Made by a program: the position numbers and the translations under genes. Shown in pieces: positions 26,655 to 38,508 of a stretch of 64,000 bases of DNA. Every line of letters begins with the position of its first letter. Positions within the stretch are counted from its first letter, which is position 1. Location of the stretch: the NCBI RefSeq assembly GCF_003473485.1, contig NC_053049.1, positions 6,200,001-6,264,000 on the forward strand. The letters run 5' to 3'. Origin of the DNA: Medicago truncatula (taxonomy: Eukaryota > Streptophyta > Magnoliopsida > Fabales > Fabaceae). A model generated the notes under the pieces. It made no database searches. It was given only the letters and a program-made list of their open reading frames with translations, and was not told where the DNA came from.

Positions 26655-27398
26655 TATAATACTGCAACTATATCGGTTTAATTCCCACTTTCAGGGTCAT
26701 GCCAATAGAGGAAAAAAAAAAAAAAAAGGACAATTACTTGTGAATATTGATGCAACTCAAATATGTATATATCAAGTACAAATAAAAATTTGAGTTTTAG
26801 GACGAGAAGAAAGAGAAATTTGACAATGAAAATTTGGTTCCCGATACTCGATAGACCTTCTATTACTAAGAGGAGTAAACACTGTTCTGAAAGAACCAAC
26901 AAATCCTACAAGATTGAAGAGGATTTTAGGTACAGTCAAATCTAAGAGATGTGGTCAATAGGACACAATAAAAGAACATGTAACGATAATAATTGAAGGG
27001 GAAGTCATCAGGTCACATGCTCACCCAGTTTTTTTATCTTTTTAATTTCTAAATTTTTTTGATATCCAAACACGTCATGGATGCTCAAATTGAAGAAAAA
27101 ACCGTGTGATGTACTACGAAATTGGAAATGGGGACTAAAATTGTTTAAAAATAAATAAATAGGCCAAAGTCGCACACGATTAGGAAAATAAGGGGAGCAA
27201 AAGTCTAATTGAGCCAAAAAATTATATGATAGAAGAGGTATCCATTATAGTAAATAATAATCCATAAATTGTGAAGGCTTGTTTGATTTTGTTGACACAA
27301 GAGGTATCCATTTAGTCTAGCCAATAACATTTAGTTCATTCATAGCCGTTGTGGGAGTGGGACTCACCACACACATTTGAATCCAACATCAATACTTC
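26655..27398. other. Intergenic spacer between TNL2 and TNL3
   Basis: I see no gene. There is an A-run at about 26709-26727. The stretch before 27399 should include the TNL3 3'UTR. Confidence 0.5.
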
Positions 27399-30300
27399 TC
27401 AGCTACTGCTACTTCCATAGTTGTCTGCAAAATCTACTCTGAAACCTTCCCATTTATCTTTCATCTTCTGCTGCTTTGACAGGGCAGCATCATACGAAGT
27501 TTTAGACTTCTTAATACTCGACATTAGCTCTTTGCTTTCAGTAATCTTATTTTTAGCCTCATCTTCCAATTTCTTCTTTTCATCTTCGTGTCTTTCCATG
27601 CTTTCCTTTAACTTGATTTTTTCCAACTCAATACTGTTCTTTTGCTCAACAAGTATTCTAATTTTTTCCTCCACCTTTTCACCCTCTTCCACGAGACGCT
27701 TGGCTTCATCCTCAAACTGACTCTTTTCTTTCATCATTGATTTCTTCTGTTTCTTACCATCTCTCATTAGCTGCACAAGCTTTTCTCTTTTTCGCAAAGC
27801 ATTAATGTGATCCTCAACCACATTTTTAGTCATGACAAAGTTTTTGGAAAGGTTCTGAATAAAGGATGTCATTTTCTGGACAAGCTTCACAACGTTTGGA
27901 GAAACTTTTTCATTGGTTGCTAGTTTTATGCATTCCAATGACGTGTGTAATTGTTGTTGTAGCTCTACGTCATAGAGAATGGACTCTAGTGAATTTTCAA
28001 ATAGGCATTCAAGGTTGTGCAAAGCTTCTTTTACAGCAACATCATCACTTGTGGAACAGGTTACTTTTGGCGGAGACTCTGGACTTCCCAGCAGGATGCT
28101 CTCAAGTTCAGCAAAAGGGTCCTCATCTGATTCATCTTCAAAGTTTCTTAGATCCATTGGTGAATTTTCTTTACTTATTGGATCAGTGGTGTCGGGAACA
28201 ATAACCTGTCCTTGTATATTTGGTTTTCCTTCTGATTGCTTGGTCTCATCAAAATTGTCTTTCCCATCATAGTTGTTTTCACTTGACTTGTTATCAGAAG
28301 TGTTGCCTTCAAACGCTGACATTACCGGCAGATACAATCCAGCTTCAGATTCAGTTGGTCTTCCTTCATTTCCTTTGCTTTCGAACTGCACAATGAAAAA
28401 GCATTAGTCAAGGGCTCAAGGCAAGAGGAGTGGGTGTACTATAGGAATTAAATTATAACTGTATTATGTTTTATTAGATACAATGTTAGTCATACAGTCA
28501 TACTGGTTAGTTGGACTAATTAGTTAGACTAGTTAGTTGTTCTCATTTTCTATATACTTATCTTTACTTTACTCTCATCTATGATTTCTATCAAGAATAG
28601 TAACATGTACTTTTATTTGTTAGGATTCATCATGATAGCTTGTCTATATTTGTGTTCTAGTTTTGTTATAATGTTCATAAGAGATAGGAGACCAGATTCC
28701 TTTTTTATTTGTGTAAAGTAAGGCCGTCTTTGAAGAATTTGCAAACAGTACCCACAAGCTAATTTTTACTCCACTTGCAAATTTACGACTGTGGCTAATT
28801 TTCATGCGATGTTTGGTAAATTACCCACAATTCTTAAAGGAAACTTAGAAAAAACCTTTGTCTAATGATAGGAGGTAACTCTTCAACTTTCTTTTTGAGA
28901 AATGCCTTGTATATTGTTGGTTATTATGAAATAATTTCATTCTTAATGCCTGCAGTGTCTTAGGAATTGGGTGAATAATGGAAAAAATGAGGACTAATAT
29001 GGAGATATCATTAAAATACACCTAGGAAATCTTAGACCTAGACATAGGGTAATATTGAATGATGCAGTATTACAAAACTATTTCATTATTACAGCAATCT
29101 TATGAACTCAAAAGAGGAAGGTGGATAACAATTGATGGAGCATTTATAAAGAATAATTTACTCTCATTATCGTAGATGCCTTAAATTCCTAGTCTGAGTC
29201 TTAGGGTCTGTTTGGGAGGAGGTTTTTCAGGGTTTTGGAGGGCTAAGTCTATATATTTTGAAATTAATTTGATATTTTTAAAAATTAAAAACATGATAAA
29301 TGATCATATAGTACTTCAATCGCATTAATTTCTTTTAAAAATATTTTATAGGTCCGTATTTTAAAAATGAAAAGCTTGCCCTCCTCACCAAAACCCTCCG
29401 TCCAAATCCTCATGATTCCTTTACCAAGTTTATTGATTATTATTTACTTTTACTTTGCATTCTGATTCCATTGATTCGTCTCCTTTTGACCCGCACAATC
29501 TAATAATTATATTGACAAAAATGACAGCTGAAAATGATATGATATAATTACAAAATGTGATGTTATATTTTTGCATATTTTGACACTTTTTCCTATAAAA
29601 ATGACAAAGTTTGTCCAAATAAAAGTAGAGACTTACGACTTTTGCGGAATTTGTAATATTCTCCTCATGACTGGTTCCAGCATTGGTATTGGTTTCGTTG
29701 TTAGAAGATCTGATGCTCTTTTCCACATTAAAGAAGTGACTTTCAAGTTCAACTGATTCTAGTTTAACCATTGCTGATCTTTGTTCTGTGACATAAGCAA
29801 CGAAAATTATAAGTAGGTGAAAACATAAATTCCGTAAAAAAAAAAAAAAAAAAAAAGCAAAAGAGAAGGTGAAGTGTTGGGATTAGAATCAGTTGATTTC
29901 TCCTACTTATAATTTATCACTGGTTCAACCAGCTCTGAGTCTAATTCTGTGATTAAAAACAATGAAAGTGAAAATTTGGCCAAAAGACCCGGTGTTCAAT
30001 TTACAAAATAATAAGAACTACCTAGCTAGTGATTAGTTAATGATAATGAGATAAAAAAAGGACTCAATTTCAATTTAATGAAGTAGTAGGAAACTATGAA
30101 TAAGAATAGCATAGCATATATGATGAGACTAGGGAAAGAGAGTAATTAAGAAGAGAATGTATTGTCAAAAATGAAGTTGCAAACCTTGAACAATTGGCTT
30201 CAAGGTTATCCTACGTCCTGATTCTAATTCCACCGCCTTCTTCAACTCTTCTTTCTTTTGTGAATCCAATTCCGGCAAAACACTCTCCAATTCTTGAACA

Positions 30301-33300
30301 CTTACTAGTCGTACCCCACACTCTTTAATACCAACTGAACCATCAACTTCCCGGCCAGTATCGTTTGTAACATAGAACTCGAAACAAATCTCGGGTTGAT
30401 AAAATTTGAGAATACTGTCACAATGGAATGGATCATACCACACATAAACATGATCCGAGTTCAGTTCTGTGACATCAGTATTTAGCCAGGTAGCTTTTAT
30501 ACCTTCTTCTCCCAAGTTGCATTGACACTTTATCCTAGCTCCTCCACCCTTCATTCCATTTCCACCTGCTGGAGAAAGAACCACTGAGTATATGAATCCC
30601 AGCAAGTTGGAACGATCAGGAAGCAATGTAATGGTAATGGAAGAGTCAGAAGCTGTTAGACATTGGAATAGCCTCGGGATACTTGTTCCTAGTTGACAAG
30701 CATCAACACTGTTATAGTTGTAGCTGCGGACGGCCACACGGAGTCTTCTTACAGACACATTATGAAACACAGCACTCATCATTGTTAAATTGAGACTTTC
30801 CATTATAAGTCCAAGTGAATGTCCGTCCAAATTCAAGCTGTTGCTGAATGAAATATGTTTGGTTTTTCCGATCATCTTTGTTGCTAATTTTTTTAGATTT
30901 GACACTGAAACCAGCGATGTGCAGTTAACTGCATTTAACAGTGTGATTAGAGGTGGAAGCTCTGGTATGCACTCAAGCTTCCTGCAATTCACCAAAGACA
31001 AAATTTCCAGTTCTTCAAGTTTCTTAATGCTTTGAGGCAACATTTTCATGTTGCTTCCATCAAGGTTTAATTCCATTAACTTTGATGCAACGTGGACGTT
31101 GTTGGGGAGTTCAAACTGGTTTATAAAATCCTTCATATGTAGTATTTGTAGGGATTGTAAGCCATCAAACAACTCATGTAGCTGTTTTTTCTCAACTATT
31201 AGTCTACTGCCAGAAATCTTCAATTCCCTAATAGATCTCACACTAGATAACTCCTTCGGAATACGGTTGAGTCTTAAACTCTCTAGATTAAGTTGTTTGA
31301 GTTTTTGAAGACGTCCAATTGATAGGTCCAGTGTTTTGATTCCTGTACTGCTTAAATCCAAGTTTTCAATTAAATCCGAGGACACTGCAAATTCCTCCAG
31401 ACTTTTGCACCCATCCACACTGATCTTCTCCAAAAAATTTAAATGTTTTTCACCTCTAACCCTCCTAACCTTTGTACACCTATCCAGTATCAAAGTAACA
31501 AGTGTATCTGCGCATAAAACAGATGGATGAAGATCAACCAGACTCTCACAACCAGAAAGATTAACCCATTTCAGACTTGACGCCTTAGAAAAATTCGGAA
31601 GCTTTTCAAATTGCTTGCATTCACTAAGGTCAATTCCCTCTAATTTACCCAGTTCCTGTGAATTTCAAAACAACGTATTAAGATGCAAACTCTAAAAACA
31701 AAACATGTGATTACACGTGTATGTATTACCTTCGTCCCCTGCCACAGTTGTTTAACATTGCTGTGCGGCATACGGATCTCAACAAGAAACTTGGCATAAA
31801 AATGTTGTGGAAGAGATTCAAAAGGGTATCCATTCCACTCAAAATACCTCAGTTTATTTGAAAATGGCTCAAGAAATTTGGGAAGGTTGAGGTATGTGTT
31901 AGTACATCTCTGCAGGTTAGAGGGTGCATGGAATTTAAGAATTCTTAAGGCTTTCATCTTGGTGAATGTGTCGGCACTTAAAGGCAAATCATTATTTTGT
32001 GACAAATCCAATGTTATGCCTTCAATTGAGCTACTCCCCTGACAAGAGAAGAAAGTAAATGTATCCAATCAATTAGCTACATTAACTAATTTGTATTAGA
32101 AATTTAGCTATGTTGAAAAGTGTATGTTTTTCATTCCCTTACCTTGTTTTCTTCAATAACTGCACGAGCTTTACTCCCACTCAGTCGGGTATGTGCTGCC
32201 GGGTCCTCGCCACAATCATTACATATTATGTCCGAACCCATTTTTTGCAGTAAGTCATGCATTTGTATTGTTTGGTTATTTGAGATAGTTATCAAAGCCT
32301 TGTCTTTGAGGACTACTATTCCGCTATTTGGTTCGAAACCACAAGCATCTAGTATCTTTGTGACAGACTCTTTCTTTTCTCCTATGAAGAAGAATGCAAT
32401 GTCTAGAAATATCTTCTTCTCTAGTGCATCTAGTTCATCGTAACTCACTTTTAAAACTTTGTGCAATTTGTCATCACGATGATCATCGAGTTTCTTAAAA
32501 GAACTTTCCCAAAATGCAATATCTCTTGTACGAAGATGTAAAGCCAAAAGTTTAAGGGCAAGCGGAACGCCCCCTGCATAAGTGATTGCCCTTTGCAAAA
32601 GATGCTCATACTTCTCTCGGGGATTACTTGGCTCAAAGGCTTCTAGGCAAAAAAGCTCTAGAGATTTTGGATATTCCCACTGCTTGACCTCATATATCCA
32701 ATCAACTCTTCCACTCAGCAACTGTCTGTCTCTCGTTGTTATAATGAGTCTACTATCTTTATTTAGCTCGCCGTAATCTCTGCACAAATATTCAAACTGA
32801 TCTAAGCTGTCCATATTATCAAGTACAATCAAAACTTTTCTACTTCTCAGCCTCCTCATATGAAATGCAGATCCTACATTAGATGGGGAAATTTCTTCCT
32901 TTAGTAGCTCAGAGAAAAGCTTACTAAGTGAATATTCTTTTGCATTAGCAAAGCAGACATGATCATATTGGGCAAACAGCTTGGCAAACAAGACTTTAGC
33001 AATGATTGTTTTTCCCATTCCACCCATACCCCAAATTCCAAGTCTTGGAAAACGTTCCACCAATGATTCAACCTGTTCACAGTTTTTTTCGTTTCTCACT
33101 ACACCTTCTAGTTCATTAGGGTACCTCAGTTGTAGCTTTTGCAATACATCATTCACAATTTTGTCGATGAGGATAGATTCTTCCCTAGCATAACATAAAT
33201 AAATAAAAGAATAAACCACAGAAAGAAAGAAAAAAATAATTAAACTAATCATCATAAACAAGATTCTAACAAACGGTTGATTTCTGCAGTGCTCCTTACG

Positions 33301-34226
33301 GTTTTTTCCTGTTTTACCAAAGTGAACAAAAATCATGGAAACAGCCCCAACAAAATGTCGTCACGCCGCGGAAAAACTTAATTTCCCATTGTTTCTACCC
33401 TATTTCGTAATTTAAATTCTTTTCATAACTTATTGATGAATTTGTTTCTTCTAAAAACCAAATTAACCACTAATAAATCTAGGTTTTAATGTTTTTAGAA
33501 GAAACAATTATGAAAGGAATGACAATTATGAACTTACGAAGAAACAATAAGAAATTGAGTCATTAAACATTATAGGATAGCACAAATACTTTTGATAAGA
33601 TTTGTGCATTGTTGTGATTAACTCACACCACAACGACCGCAATATGTAATGCAGCATCCTTAACAGCCGAAATCACAAAATACATAACGCTACCACGACC
33701 TTGACCGTTGTTAAAACCTTGATTCATAAATATCTGAAACAAAATCATAAAACACTGCTTACTTGTGGGTTTGAGTGTGCCATCCAGATATAGTGGCTGC
33801 TTCAGCCAAGGCAACTTTCCAGTTAAGCACTTTAAGATCATTGGTCCCAAGATCTCGCTCATGTTTTGCGAATGCATTCTCATAACTGCCAGTCTGATTT
33901 CTTATGTCAGATGGATCTGTTTTATAGAAAACAGGTATAACAACTTGACCTTTGACTTTTCTGCATTCCAGTACTTTGACCAGTTCTTCCAAACACCATG
34001 TTGAGGTAGCAAAATTTTCAGAGAAAACAACGATGGAAACATGTGATTCCTCAATTGCTTTGGCAAGAGTTGGCCAAATATCTTCTCCTCTTTCAAGCAG
34101 GCTATCCACGTATGTTTTGATTGATTTATGAATCAGAGCAGCGTGAAGATGGCTAGTGATACCGTAGCGAGTGTCCTCGCCTCTAAAGCTAAGAAACACA
34201 TCGTGCTTCTTGCTAGAATATGACAT
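27399..34226 (-). CDS. TNL3: divergent TIR-NBS-LRR-C-JID receptor with coiled-coil tail
   Basis: Six exons join in frame (1473 aa): 34226-33763, 33184-32143, 32038-31730, 31655-30185, 29785-29637, 28385-27399. Phases are 2,0,0,1,0, matching TNL1 at every shared intron. TIR (aa 1-155) has FRGEDTR and WCLEEL. NB-ARC has the P-loop GMGGMGKTI, GGVPLAL and MHD. Kinase-2 reads LDNMD, with Asn278 in place of the usual second Asp, so ATP hydrolysis may be altered. LRRs start near aa 520, and the C-JID ends with IKECGVRLV. Linker exon 5 is unrelated to that of TNL1 and TNL2. The tail (1146-1473) opens FESKGNEGRPTESEA, contains DPFAELESILLGSPESP, then a long charged coiled coil, and ends GSSSS. Intron 5 (29636-28386) holds a MITE. 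Retention of intron 4 gives a short tailless C-terminus (GLQLHF). The role as an immune receptor is inferred from the family. Confidence 0.85.
29204..29410. repeat. MITE in TNL3 intron 5 (GGGTCTGTTTGGG end)
   Basis: The left end GGGTCTGTTTGGGAGGAGG, then GGGTTTTGGAGGGC, is mirrored on the right by the complement of GGATTTGGACGGAGGG, then TTTTGGTGAGGAGGGC. The roughly 207-bp element is non-coding and sits inside the last intron of TNL3. 'GGGTCTGTTTGG' ends are common in plant non-autonomous DNA transposons. No target duplication was resolved. Confidence 0.5.
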
Positions 34227-34720
34227 ATATATGCTATATAGCTATATACCCTTGCTTAGACGCTGCTTTTCTCTATTGAAAGTTGTTTGGGTTGAAAATG
34301 TGACTATTATGTGTTCCTTCATCTTCCTCCATTACCCTTAATTCTTTAATAACAACTCAACTTTTTATAATAAGTCCATTCTATGGTGTACAAGTGAGAC
34401 ATGTTTTGCATCTTGCACAAATCGATATCTACCATTGGATCAATAAGTCACCATTGAATCATTCTGTGTCATGCACAAATTGATTTCTACAAATTTAAGT
34501 ATAATAATGTATTAAAATATAGAAAAATAAAAACATAGTCAACTACAAACACCCCAAAAACAAAATTACAAAAACACACCAAAACTAGTACATGTAACAA
34601 ATACAAATATCAACAAAATTCCACAACAAGAATTGAGAATATCCTCAAAAATACTCTTCCACTTCCAAACTTTAATAAGGTGTAAGTTAACAACTAACAC
34701 TTTAACTAAAAACTCAAGTA
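34227..34720. other. TNL3 upstream region
   Basis: This is AT-rich sequence upstream of the TNL3 ATG. Unlike TNL1, no AGTCAAC/GTTGACT pair is present in the first 500 bases. Nothing else is recognisable. Confidence 0.4.
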
Positions 34721-34867
34721 CTCCCTCCGGTCATTATTATAAGCAAAACTCCACTTTTTAGATACATTAAATAGTTAATGTATCTAGTCTTTATCATAGA
34801 TTAAATACATTAATTATTTAATGTATCTAAAAAGTAAAGTTTTGCTTATAATAGTGACCGGATGGAG
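34721..34867. repeat. Stowaway-type MITE (147 bp, TA target duplication)
   Basis: The ends CTCCCTCCGGTCA and (complement) CTCCATCCGGTCACTA are the canonical Stowaway / Tc1-mariner MITE termini. The element is flanked on each side by TA (34719-34720 and 34868-34869). The internal sequence folds back on itself (aagcaaaact, then tacattaaata). It is non-coding. Confidence 0.9.
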
Positions 34868-35555
34868 TATTTCTTTTCAAACTAGTTTAAATTAAAGGAT
34901 AATAAAGTAATTTAATTCTTTAATACATACAATTAATTAATTTGCAACTTCCCATCATGCTTCTTAAAAATTACACTTCAATATTTTCAAATACTGTTCA
35001 TTTTAGATGTTTAATGTGCTACAAATTTTTCAGGAGAACCTGTTGACTTATCTTTTGGTCAAACTCTACGAATCGGATGCTTAACACACAAAAAAACATT
35101 CTCTATTTTTTGTATTTAATTCCTGAATATATAAGAAAAGTGTAGCAATAATTGATTCCTAACTTGTATCAATGAAGCAAGCATACCAATTAAGAACCCG
35201 AGCAACTAGTGCGAGAAAATCAACAAGTAGCAGAGCAAGAGAAGAGAAGCAACGAATTTCATGCAATTAGAGAGAGAGAGAGAGAGAGAGAGAGATTAAC
35301 CTCTCTGTGAGCTTCCATGAGAATGATGATTGCAGAGCTGAGCAAGAGAAACGACAATGGCGCGAATGCAGAGCGAGGGAAACGAAAGCGTTTGCGGTGT
35401 TTTTATGTGAAAAAGATTTACAAAAATACCCTCTATATTAATGCATTATTATACTTCAATTTCGACGCGAAGACTTAGGGTCGTCGCTTAAAATTTATCA
35501 TAACATTAATCAAAGTCAATGAAAACTTTATAATAAAAAATTGAATTAATTTTTA
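34868..35555. other. Intergenic spacer with (AG)n microsatellite
   Basis: AT-rich spacer. A purine-rich segment at 35160-35400 contains the (AG)n run at 35269-35295 and GC-richer flanks ('gagcgagggaaacgaaagcg'). It could be a leader or promoter of an unseen transcript, but no ORF supports one. Confidence 0.4.
35269..35295. repeat. (AG)n microsatellite
   Basis: About 13 uninterrupted AG units. Confidence 0.95.
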
Positions 35556-36048
35556 GGCTTAATTGCACTTTTCTCCCATATGGTCTTCCAATTGTGCGAT
35601 TTTGCACCCTATAGTTTTAAACGAGCGATTTTGCCCCCTATAGTTTTCCCCATTTCTGATTTTATGGTCCCCATGACATTTAGTGCTGGTTTTTTTATCA
35701 ATTAATGTGTGCCACGTGTGTAATTCCATTTTAAAAAAAATAAAAAATAGTATTTTTCAGATTTTGAGAGAAGGAGCACATGATTTTTCAGATTTTAAGA
35801 AGAAATATCACGTGCCTCCTTCTCTCAAAATCTGAAAAATACCATTTTTTTTTTATTTTTAAAAAAATGGAATTACACATGTGGCACACATTAATTGATA
35901 AAAAAACAGACATTTCAGCACTAAATGTCATGGGGATCATAAAATCAGAAAGGGGGAAAACTATAGGGGGCAAAATCGCTCGTTTAAAACTATGGGATGC
36001 AAAATCGCACAATTGGCAAACTATAGGGAAGAAAAGTGCAATTAAGCC
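35556..36048. mobile_element. Mutator-type foldback MITE, 493 bp, perfect 9-bp TSD
   Basis: The two halves are long inverted repeats of each other. The ends read GGCTTAATTGCACTTTTCTCCC and, on the complement, GGCTTAATTGCACTTTTCTTCCC. The element is flanked by the perfect 9-bp direct repeat TAATTTTTA (35547-35555 and 36049-36057), the duplication length of Mutator elements. The small ORFs inside arise from the palindrome and are not genes. The identical target duplication suggests recent insertion. Confidence 0.85.
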
Positions 36049-36057
36049 TAATTTTTA

Positions 36058-36519
36058 ATGCAAAAATATTGTTTTTTACTGCAACCACCCTTTAAGTAAA
36101 ATAAAGCCATGTGAAGGAGACAACATATTGACTTTTGAATGGAGAAAAAGGAGATTAAAATTTAAAATTTAGGTTGTTTAGTATTTTTCAAATAAAGTAA
36201 GATAAAAGACACCTAAAGTACACTACTTTATTGTTAAATGTCGTACTCGTTAAGAAATCAAATAATGAATGGTACATGTGCATTGATTATACAACGTAAT
36301 GCGTTTTAGATTCAAAAATAGAGGGGCAAAAAAAATGATGAAGAAAGTCTTTAAATACGAAACTGAGAATATGCCTAAAATCTAAATGGATACATTATTG
36401 TAAACCTAAAGAAAATGTAGATCATACCATCCATCTCAAGGAAATTTCTAACAAATCAAAAAATATAATATGTGTCTCAACCAGGAAAAAAAAATGTAAT
36501 GTTTGGAATCCACACGAAT
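36058..36519. other. Spacer with no recognisable feature
   Basis: AT-rich DNA between the Mutator MITE and the gypsy relic. No gene is seen. Confidence 0.4.
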
Positions 36520-36920
36520 AAGTTCCTCGGATTTTACTTAATCGAAAGAGGGATTGAAGCAAATTCGGATAAATGCAGAGCTTTCATTGAGATACCTACT
36601 CCAAAGAAATCAATCTAAATGTTGGAAGACGTCTAATATGCCCCTCCTTTCTACAGGTTGTTGAGGAAGGAATCTGCATCTGAATGGTCTGAAGAATGCG
36701 AATTTGAAGCGACTCTAGCCCGACTTAAACATGCCCTATCTCAAATACCAATTCTCTAATGATCCAAAAAGGGAGAGATAATGTTCATATATCTATCAAT
36801 TTCGGCAAAAGCAATCAATGAGCCTTGATTAGAGAGAGCGACAGAGGTCAAAAACTCATCTATTTCACCAACAAAGCATTACAAGGACCTGAAATACGGT
36901 ATATCAAAATAGAAAAGTAG
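36520..36920 (+). mobile_element. Ty3/gypsy RT-RNase H relic
   Basis: Conserved gypsy blocks appear in order but in shifted frames. First comes KFLGFYLIERGIEANSDKCR (RT thumb: FLGF, then RGIEANPDKC). Next is a stop, then YRLLRKESASEWSEECE and ARLKHALSQIPIL. Last is FIYLSISAKAINE with YFTNKALQGPEIRY (RNase H: VYYVSKALQGAETRY). Stops and frameshifts leave no coding capacity. No LTRs or integrase were recognised nearby. Confidence 0.75.
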
Positions 36921-37307
36921 TCCTCACCCTAGTGATGACCACAAGACAATCATACAAAAACTCAAAGAAAAACACAATCTTACAAAAATCTTTTCATTCA
37001 CTCTAATATTACTAATAATCATTATGGTTGATGATTATTAACAATCTTTCTTCTAACTAGTTACCCGCACTTGCCTTCAAGACAATTAGTTAAAAGACAT
37101 GTTTGTATATTCACAAATTTATAAAACTAAAATGAGTGATGATCATATATGAGGGAAGACCCTTTATTTCAAGTGTTGCTTTGTGGTGATGTGGTCTTAG
37201 TTTTGTTATCTTTACTCTTGAATTTGTATTGAATATGTTCAGTTTGTTATAGAAACTGAATTTGAGATATGTGACGGTGCATATCTATTATGAACGTGTT
37301 TTTTGAT
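36921..37307. other. Spacer with no recognisable feature
   Basis: AT-rich DNA between the gypsy relic and the hAT-like element. No gene is seen. Confidence 0.4.
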
Positions 37308-37890
37308 AGGGGTGTTCAAAACCGAACCAACCTAATAGAAAAACCTCAAATCAAATCAATCCAAATCGAAACCGCAAAAAACTGCATTTGGTTCGGATGA
37401 ATTCGGATGACTTTTGCACTGAATCGTGCGGTTTCGTTCGGTTTTTGGTTTGCATCTTAGCAACCAAACCAAACCAAACCAAACCGCAAGAATAATGAAT
37501 ATTACTGAAACATGTACTAGCCCAATTACATAACCCAAGAATAATCTCTTTTGATTCGATTTTTCCATTGTTGCATGCTTATGTTTCTTCTTAATTTTAC
37601 CTATTTTTGATATAAGTTTTACCTAATATTTTATCATATAAACAACAAAACGAAATGTCCTATGTTTATTTTGAAACAAGTTGGCAATATTAGAGTTAAT
37701 GTAATATTTTTTTATCTTGCGATAAAGCGCACATACCGAACCAATCCAAACCGCATTGCTTTGGTTTGGTTTGATTTTGGATGACTTTTTAAAAATCAAC
37801 TTAACCAAACTAAACCGCATGTTTTTTTATCTCGCAGTTTGGATTACTTTTATGCTCAAAACCGAACCAAGCCGTACCGCGAACACCTCT
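37308..37890. mobile_element. Non-autonomous hAT-like element (AGGGGTGTTC ends), 583 bp
   Basis: The left end is AGGGGTGTTCAAAACCGAACC. The right end on the complement is AGAGGTGTTCGCGGTACGGC. The subterminal regions are full of inverted CCAAACCAAACCG and GGTTTGGTTTG motifs. The flanks gttttttgat (37298-37307) and gtttcttgat (37891-37900) form a 10-bp near-perfect duplication. This is an abundant plant repeat type and is non-coding. A related relic occurs at about 62450-62550. The superfamily (hAT or other) is uncertain. Confidence 0.65.
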
Positions 37891-38223
37891 GTTTCTTGAT
37901 GTTATGCATAGTTGGGTGCTTAATTCATAGTTCGTTGGTGCTAAAAACATAAAGCACATCAATGCTTTCTAGAATCCGTACATGGAGATGAGGTAGTTTC
38001 ATGCGATGACGTCGAAGTAGAAATCGTACCGGGTCATTCTAATGATCTTGATGCGGACTTCCCTGCTAAATAGTTTATGAGATGATTGGGTCGAACCTTT
38101 TAGGCCATACCATTACATCCAATGATGTTCCAATCATATATAAAGGATATATTTACATGTATGAAGTATGATTATCAAAATACTACATGATTTAAAGGAT
38201 ATATTTGTAAAATGGGAAATTCT
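37891..38223. other. Spacer with no recognisable feature
   Basis: AT-rich DNA between the hAT-like element and the large inverted repeat. No gene is seen. Confidence 0.4.
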
Positions 38224-38508
38224 TTGTTACCCATCTCACTATGGTGGGTATTTGTACCCATGACATTTTAAGTCGGTTAAAATGTTAACTGACGTCATAA
38301 GATTTTTTTTTTTTTAATTTTTTTTTAGAAACGAGATTTTCTTTGATACCAGAGTTTTAGCAGAATGCAGAAGACTTTTTCTATAGAAAAATTTAAAATC
38401 TTTTGTTTAGTTTTTCGAGTTGTAGAGACAACTTGAGCTTTGTAATTTATTTATCTCTTTTTGTTCTGAGATTTCAAAATCTCTTTTGGGTGGTGTTACT
38501 CTAAGGCT

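Noticed and set aside
28440..28610. Possible solo LTR in TNL3 intron 5 ('gttagttggactaattagttagac')
   Set aside because: The repeats of 'ttagtt' and the T-rich tail resemble a copia LTR, but no TG/CA ends or target duplication could be fixed.
35780..36058. 92-codon ORF on the plus strand
   Set aside because: It lies inside the palindromic Mutator MITE and reflects its arms.
37356..37820. Minus-strand ORFs with repeated Asn/Arg/Thr
   Set aside because: They are generated by the repeated ccaaaccaaaccg subterminal motifs of the non-autonomous element.
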